Shown here piece by piece: positions 60,714 to 64,000 of a stretch of DNA of 64,000 nucleotides; the first letter of the stretch is position 1; each line of letters opens with the position of its first letter. The stretch is from Schizochytrium sp. TIO01 (lineage: Eukaryota > Sar > Bigyra > Thraustochytrida > Thraustochytriidae). The notes beneath the pieces are model-generated. The model made no database searches. It was not told the DNA's origin and was given only the letters and a program-made list of their open reading frames with translations. The position numbers and the translations under genes are program-made. The stretch spans positions 146,501-210,500 of the forward strand of contig SMSO01000032.1 of the NCBI GenBank assembly GCA_004764695.1, read 5' to 3'.

Positions 60714-62336
60714 ATGGCAGAAGACTCCAGTTGGCAGGAGGATCAGCGAGCGGTGGCTCTCTTAGTATACGTGCTCGCATGTTTCTTAGCGCTGACGGCT
60801 GCGAGCCTTATTGCGATCGAGATCTTTGAGAGAATTGGAGGAAACGGATCTGGCTATCAGTCATTCAAGCAAGCTAATTCTCAGGAGGTTGCCCTCGAGT
60901 CAAGTACGAATGACCCTTCGGACCAGGAAGTAGGTGACAGGTGCGATTCCCAAAAGGATAAGGAAGACTTTGGCCACAATGATGAACCATCAGATACAGC
61001 AACTGCGCTGAATAATCCCCGCATGACCGATACGAAGTCCAAGACCTCAGAGGAAATTGATGATAGTCATAAAAAGCAACTCAAGATAGCCTCTGTGGGA
61101 AGCTCACGATCGTTAAAAATGGACGAAGAGAGCCTTTCCAAGCATTCCGATGAACAAAGCGAGATTGCCGATCACACAGAAAGAAAACGACGACTCAAGA
61201 GACCAAACTTAAAGCGTATGGCTACAAATCCACGGACACCTCGCCTTATTCGCACATTCACGAAGGGTCTACTTGTGACCTGGGGTTTCTTTGGCATTCT
61301 TGCCTCGGGGATCTTGATAGCGAACTTTCTGCTTTATGTGCACGATAACAACGCCTTGCAATCGGATCTTGTTTCAATTGTAAACGAGTCTTCGGGAGAC
61401 GAAGGAATCGCTCTCTTTGAATCAGATGGCAACATAAGCTCCACAGGATGGCAAATTACGAGTGAGTACTTTTTAATTCCTGGTCCTTTGGTGGAAGAGG
61501 TTGCATCAAAGTTCTTTGTTGAAGCTTCTCAAAATGAATCTTTTGTACTCTATGATATCGACTGGATCGAAGATCGTTGTTCAGATCATACGTGTCTCTC
61601 GCTCAGTGAACTTCTCCCAGATGATGGAAATGTTCCTGAAGAGGCTTACGAAATTATTTTTGTTGCAGGTCCTCAAGGTACGAACCCAAAGCTCATGCTC
61701 TTGCTAGTCATTGCCCTTGCGCTTGATGCACTTACATTTTCTGCGTTTGCAATACTAGTATGTGTGCGCTGGCGCACAATCTCCGTCGACCAGCATCGGA
61801 AGCGAGCCATGCTGTTTGAATCTATGCTTGTAACTATTTCTATTGCGCTTCTTGGTGTGCTGGTGTGGCTCGCACTGGCCTTCCCTGTGCAATACACGTC
61901 TATCGGCTTTCTCTCTCAGGTTGGTGACCGTACTAGCGTCGTCCCGCTCTTGCCCAAGGACGATACTCTTTTTACGATTCCATATGAATATGATTATGTG
62001 GTGGAAGTTGAAACTGAAGATTCTGTTTTATGGTGTCCGGCATTAGCTGTCCGCCTAGTTCTTAGCTCGCAATATGATTTGAGCTTTACGAATGGGACTT
62101 TGAGTGATTGGGTGGAAGGTTTTATCCTTACGGGGGAGCTTACAGATGCAGTCTATGGATGCAAATATGTAGGTGGTGTGCGCCATCGTTCTCTTGTAAG
62201 CAACGCTTCGTATTGGGACGAAGTAATTGATTTTGTTCAAGACCAAGTAGTAAACCAAGGGGTTCTTGTTGACGGCCTTCTCATTGCGATGGACATTCTT
62301 GTGTTGATAGCTACTTACCTATTCATCATACTTTAA
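60714..62336 (+). CDS. five-pass membrane glycoprotein, tetraspanin-like topology, unknown function
   Basis: A 540-residue protein I do not recognise. Hydrophobic segments are at 13-37, 184-208, 326-350, 366-390 and 517-540. Between the first and second is a cytosolic-type region of about 145 residues rich in Asp, Glu, Lys and Ser, ending in a strongly basic patch (ERKRRLKRPNLKR). The loops 209-325 and 391-516 carry all predicted N-glycosylation sequons of the second half (Asn224, Asn240, Asn274, Asn460, Asn497) and the cysteines (289, 294, 441, 483), so both should face outside; the short 351-365 loop is basic and inside. This gives a consistent topology with the last four helices arranged like a four-helix tetraspanin- or claudin-like unit. 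It could be a channel, adhesion or sensory protein. Start is the first ATG after a long non-coding stretch. Confidence 0.8.
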   Translation: MAEDSSWQEDQRAVALLVYVLACFLALTAASLIAIEIFERIGGNGSGYQSFKQANSQEVALESSTNDPSDQEVGDRCDSQKDKEDFGHNDEPSDTATALNNPRMTDTKSKTSEEIDDSHKKQLKIASVGSSRSLKMDEESLSKHSDEQSEIADHTERKRRLKRPNLKRMATNPRTPRLIRTFTKGLLVTWGFFGILASGILIANFLLYVHDNNALQSDLVSIVNESSGDEGIALFESDGNISSTGWQITSEYFLIPGPLVEEVASKFFVEASQNESFVLYDIDWIEDRCSDHTCLSLSELLPDDGNVPEEAYEIIFVAGPQGTNPKLMLLLVIALALDALTFSAFAILVCVRWRTISVDQHRKRAMLFESMLVTISIALLGVLVWLALAFPVQYTSIGFLSQVGDRTSVVPLLPKDDTLFTIPYEYDYVVEVETEDSVLWCPALAVRLVLSSQYDLSFTNGTLSDWVEGFILTGELTDAVYGCKYVGGVRHRSLVSNASYWDEVIDFVQDQVVNQGVLVDGLLIAMDILVLIATYLFIIL

Positions 62337-62728
62337 TTGTTCGCTCAGGGTAGTAATTCGAAGAAACATTTCACACTATTTACAGGTTTTCTGGAAGCAA
62401 GCATATGCGTACGCTGTTGAAGTCTAATATTTGGGTTCTCTGTTGCTTTACCATCTGGATTATCTTTTGTACTTAGCACAAGAAACCAAAACTGTTGTGA
62501 GCTTCTCTGTACCTCAAACTATAGCGATTAGAGATTCTCTGAAAGGCAGCTACTTCATTCTGTCTAAAGCTATTCTCGAAATAGGTAAAGTTCTTCAGTT
62601 CATTTTTTCTAAGTTTGATCCTGATAGAGGAAACCATATAATATGATGTATAGATTAGACTCGTTTTAAAAAGTAAGTAGAATAATGAAATAGGAAAGAA
62701 AAATAGAGTTGTCATAGTCTGAGTGCTC
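62337..62728. other. convergent 3' gap
   Basis: 392 bp between the stops of the membrane protein and the BioA-like gene. AT-rich; no gene or repeat is seen. Confidence 0.55.
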
Positions 62729-64000
62729 TTAAGGATCTTGACAGACATCCTTAATAGCTCCAGCAATTTTGACAAGGTGCTCTTCTTCTAGTGCATCACT
62801 ATTGAAGGGGGGCATGGTATACAAGAGCTTGCCAAAAGGACGGAGCCAAACGCCACGTTCTACAAAGGCATGCTGGATACGTGACATATCGGACACTGGG
62901 TCTTTTAGTTCCACGACACCGATTGCGCCTAAAACGCGAACCTGGTTCACTGTAGGCAAATCAGCAATCGGCGCAAGCTCTCGCTTCAAAATACTCGAGG
63001 TTTCTTCTACGCGCTTCTGCCATGGGCTTGCCAAAAGGTGGCTCACCGAGGCCAGGGCTACTGCACTTGCAAGGGGGTTACCCATAAAAGTTGGGCCGTG
63101 CATGAAAACACCTCCTTGGCCAGAGATACCTTCCGAAACGCGTCGGTTGGTAACCGTGGCGCCCATAGTCATGTAACCACCAGTAAGTGCCTTACCTAAA
63201 CACAAAATGTCAGGAACAACGGGAGCAGAAGGCCATTTAGACGCATCGCGATCCGCCATGGGCTCACAACTAGCATAGTCATCACTAGCTGTCATCAAGG
63301 GATCAAAGCTTTCCATGTTATGCTGGCATGCAAAAAGTGCACCTGTACGACCAAAGCCGGTCGCAATTTCATCAAAAATGAGCAAAACATTGTGTTTGTC
63401 ACAAAGTTCCCGAATCGCCTTGAGCGCTACGGGGGAATAAACTCGCATGCCGCCCGCGCCTTGGACAATAGGCTCAAGAATGACTGCTGCGATTTCATCA
63501 CCATGCTCCTCGAGTGTCTTGGAAAGGTCGGCAACACATGTCGCTGCTGCATCTTCGCTGGCGCCTTGCGGAGATGCAACAAAGTGGTGCTCCGAGAGAA
63601 TACCACGAAACATGCTGTGCATTCCATTCACAGGATCACATACACTCATGGCGCCGAAAGTATCACCGTGGTAGCCATTGCGAAGGCTAACAAACTTGGC
63701 TTTCCGTGGTTCGCCAAGAGTATACCAATACTGAACTGCCATCTTCATTGCAACTTCAACAGAGACGGAGCCCGAGTCACAGAGAAAAACTTTATCCAAG
63801 CCCTCAGGGGTAATATCCACAAGTAGCTTGCCAAGAGTAGCTGCCGGTTCATGCGTGAGACCTCCAAACATCACGTGAGACATGCTGTCAACCTGACGCT
63901 TGAGGGCCTCGTCCAGCACCGGGTGTTTGTAACCGTGGACGGCAGCCCACCAGGAGCTCATACCGTCGACAAGCTTGCGTCCATCTTCAAGCTCAAAATG
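62729..64000 (-). CDS. adenosylmethionine-8-amino-7-oxononanoate aminotransferase (BioA type), 5' end outside the window
   Basis: The visible 423 residues are a class III PLP aminotransferase that makes 7,8-diaminopelargonate in biotin synthesis, using S-adenosylmethionine as amino donor. Seen are [14 protein letters not shown] (substrate pocket), [26 protein letters not shown] with the PLP-binding Asp, [10 protein letters not shown] with the Schiff-base Lys, [11 protein letters not shown], and the C-terminal [15 protein letters not shown] that is typical of BioA. About 33 residues are inserted between FACQHN and VPDILCLGK, just before the PLP lysine. The frame is open to the window edge ([13 protein letters not shown] precedes the first internal Met), so the N-terminus is missing. 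In plants and fungi this enzyme is often fused behind dethiobiotin synthetase; whether that holds here cannot be seen. Confidence 0.92.
   Translation of the reverse strand, partial: HFELEDGRKLVDGMSSWWAAVHGYKHPVLDEALKRQVDSMSHVMFGGLTHEPAATLGKLLVDITPEGLDKVFLCDSGSVSVEVAMKMAVQYWYTLGEPRKAKFVSLRNGYHGDTFGAMSVCDPVNGMHSMFRGILSEHHFVASPQGASEDAAATCVADLSKTLEEHGDEIAAVILEPIVQGAGGMRVYSPVALKAIRELCDKHNVLLIFDEIATGFGRTGALFACQHNMESFDPLMTASDDYASCEPMADRDASKWPSAPVVPDILCLGKALTGGYMTMGATVTNRRVSEGISGQGGVFMHGPTFMGNPLASAVALASVSHLLASPWQKRVEETSSILKRELAPIADLPTVNQVRVLGAIGVVELKDPVSDMSRIQHAFVERGVWLRPFGKLLYTMPPFNSDALEEEHLVKIAGAIKDVCQDP

Noticed and set aside
62729-64000. Bacterial contamination or recent transfer of the BioA-like gene
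   Set aside because: It is continuous with eukaryotic neighbours and has similar codon use to them; BioA-type enzymes are present in plants and fungi. An older transfer cannot be excluded without a tree.

Overview
This is nuclear DNA of a protist-like eukaryote. It encodes eukaryote-only machinery: a PP2A scaffold, SUMO E1 subunit UBA2, gamma-tubulin complex protein GCP3, MLH1, and an SRP54 of the eukaryotic cytosolic type. All read with the standard code. Almost every gene is one long uninterrupted reading frame; only one intron (190 bp, GT-AG) can be demonstrated. Two or three proteins look cilium- or centriole-associated, and a biotin-synthesis aminotransferase is present. This mix fits an intron-poor stramenopile such as a thraustochytrid (labyrinthulomycete), but that assignment is inference and not proven by the sequence.

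Layout. At 0.6-2.5 kb lies the PP2A A subunit, followed by 5.8 kb without a clear gene. At 8.3-11.2 kb is a single frame joining a glucose-6-phosphate dehydrogenase to a complete hexokinase, the most striking object in the window. At 13.3-17.7 kb UBA2 converges, with only 20 bp between stop codons, on an IQ-motif protein. At 19.2-23.0 kb GCP3 converges on an ankyrin protein. At 24.8-26.4 kb is a TMEM181/Wntless-like multipass protein. From 26.4 to 37.9 kb no convincing gene is seen: first AT-rich DNA, then a mosaic dense in microsatellites. At 37.9-39.7 kb a GMC oxidoreductase of the choline dehydrogenase type converges on a 1259-residue coiled-coil/ankyrin protein (40.3-44.1 kb), which is divergent from a small basic, cilium-like protein (44.8-45.9 kb). 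Then come an intron-containing single-domain PDI (46.5-47.3 kb), SRP54 (48.4-50.0 kb) converging on MLH1 (50.6-53.4 kb), and a succinyl-CoA ligase beta-like protein that has lost catalytic motifs (54.3-55.8 kb). A second microsatellite-rich zone without recognisable genes (55.9-60.7 kb) precedes a membrane glycoprotein (60.7-62.3 kb), which converges on a BioA-type aminotransferase that runs off the right edge.

How the genes relate. There are no operons; genes are transcribed singly. Five neighbouring pairs are convergent with short 3' gaps (20-650 bp), whereas 5' regions are long (0.6-11.5 kb). Functional links are mostly loose: UBA2, PP2A, GCP3 and MLH1 act in nuclear and cell-division processes, SRP54 and the PDI in the secretory pathway, and the G6PD-hexokinase, choline dehydrogenase-like, succinyl-CoA ligase-like and BioA-like proteins in metabolism. 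The G6PD-hexokinase fusion would make glucose 6-phosphate and oxidise it on one polypeptide, a compact entry to the pentose phosphate pathway.
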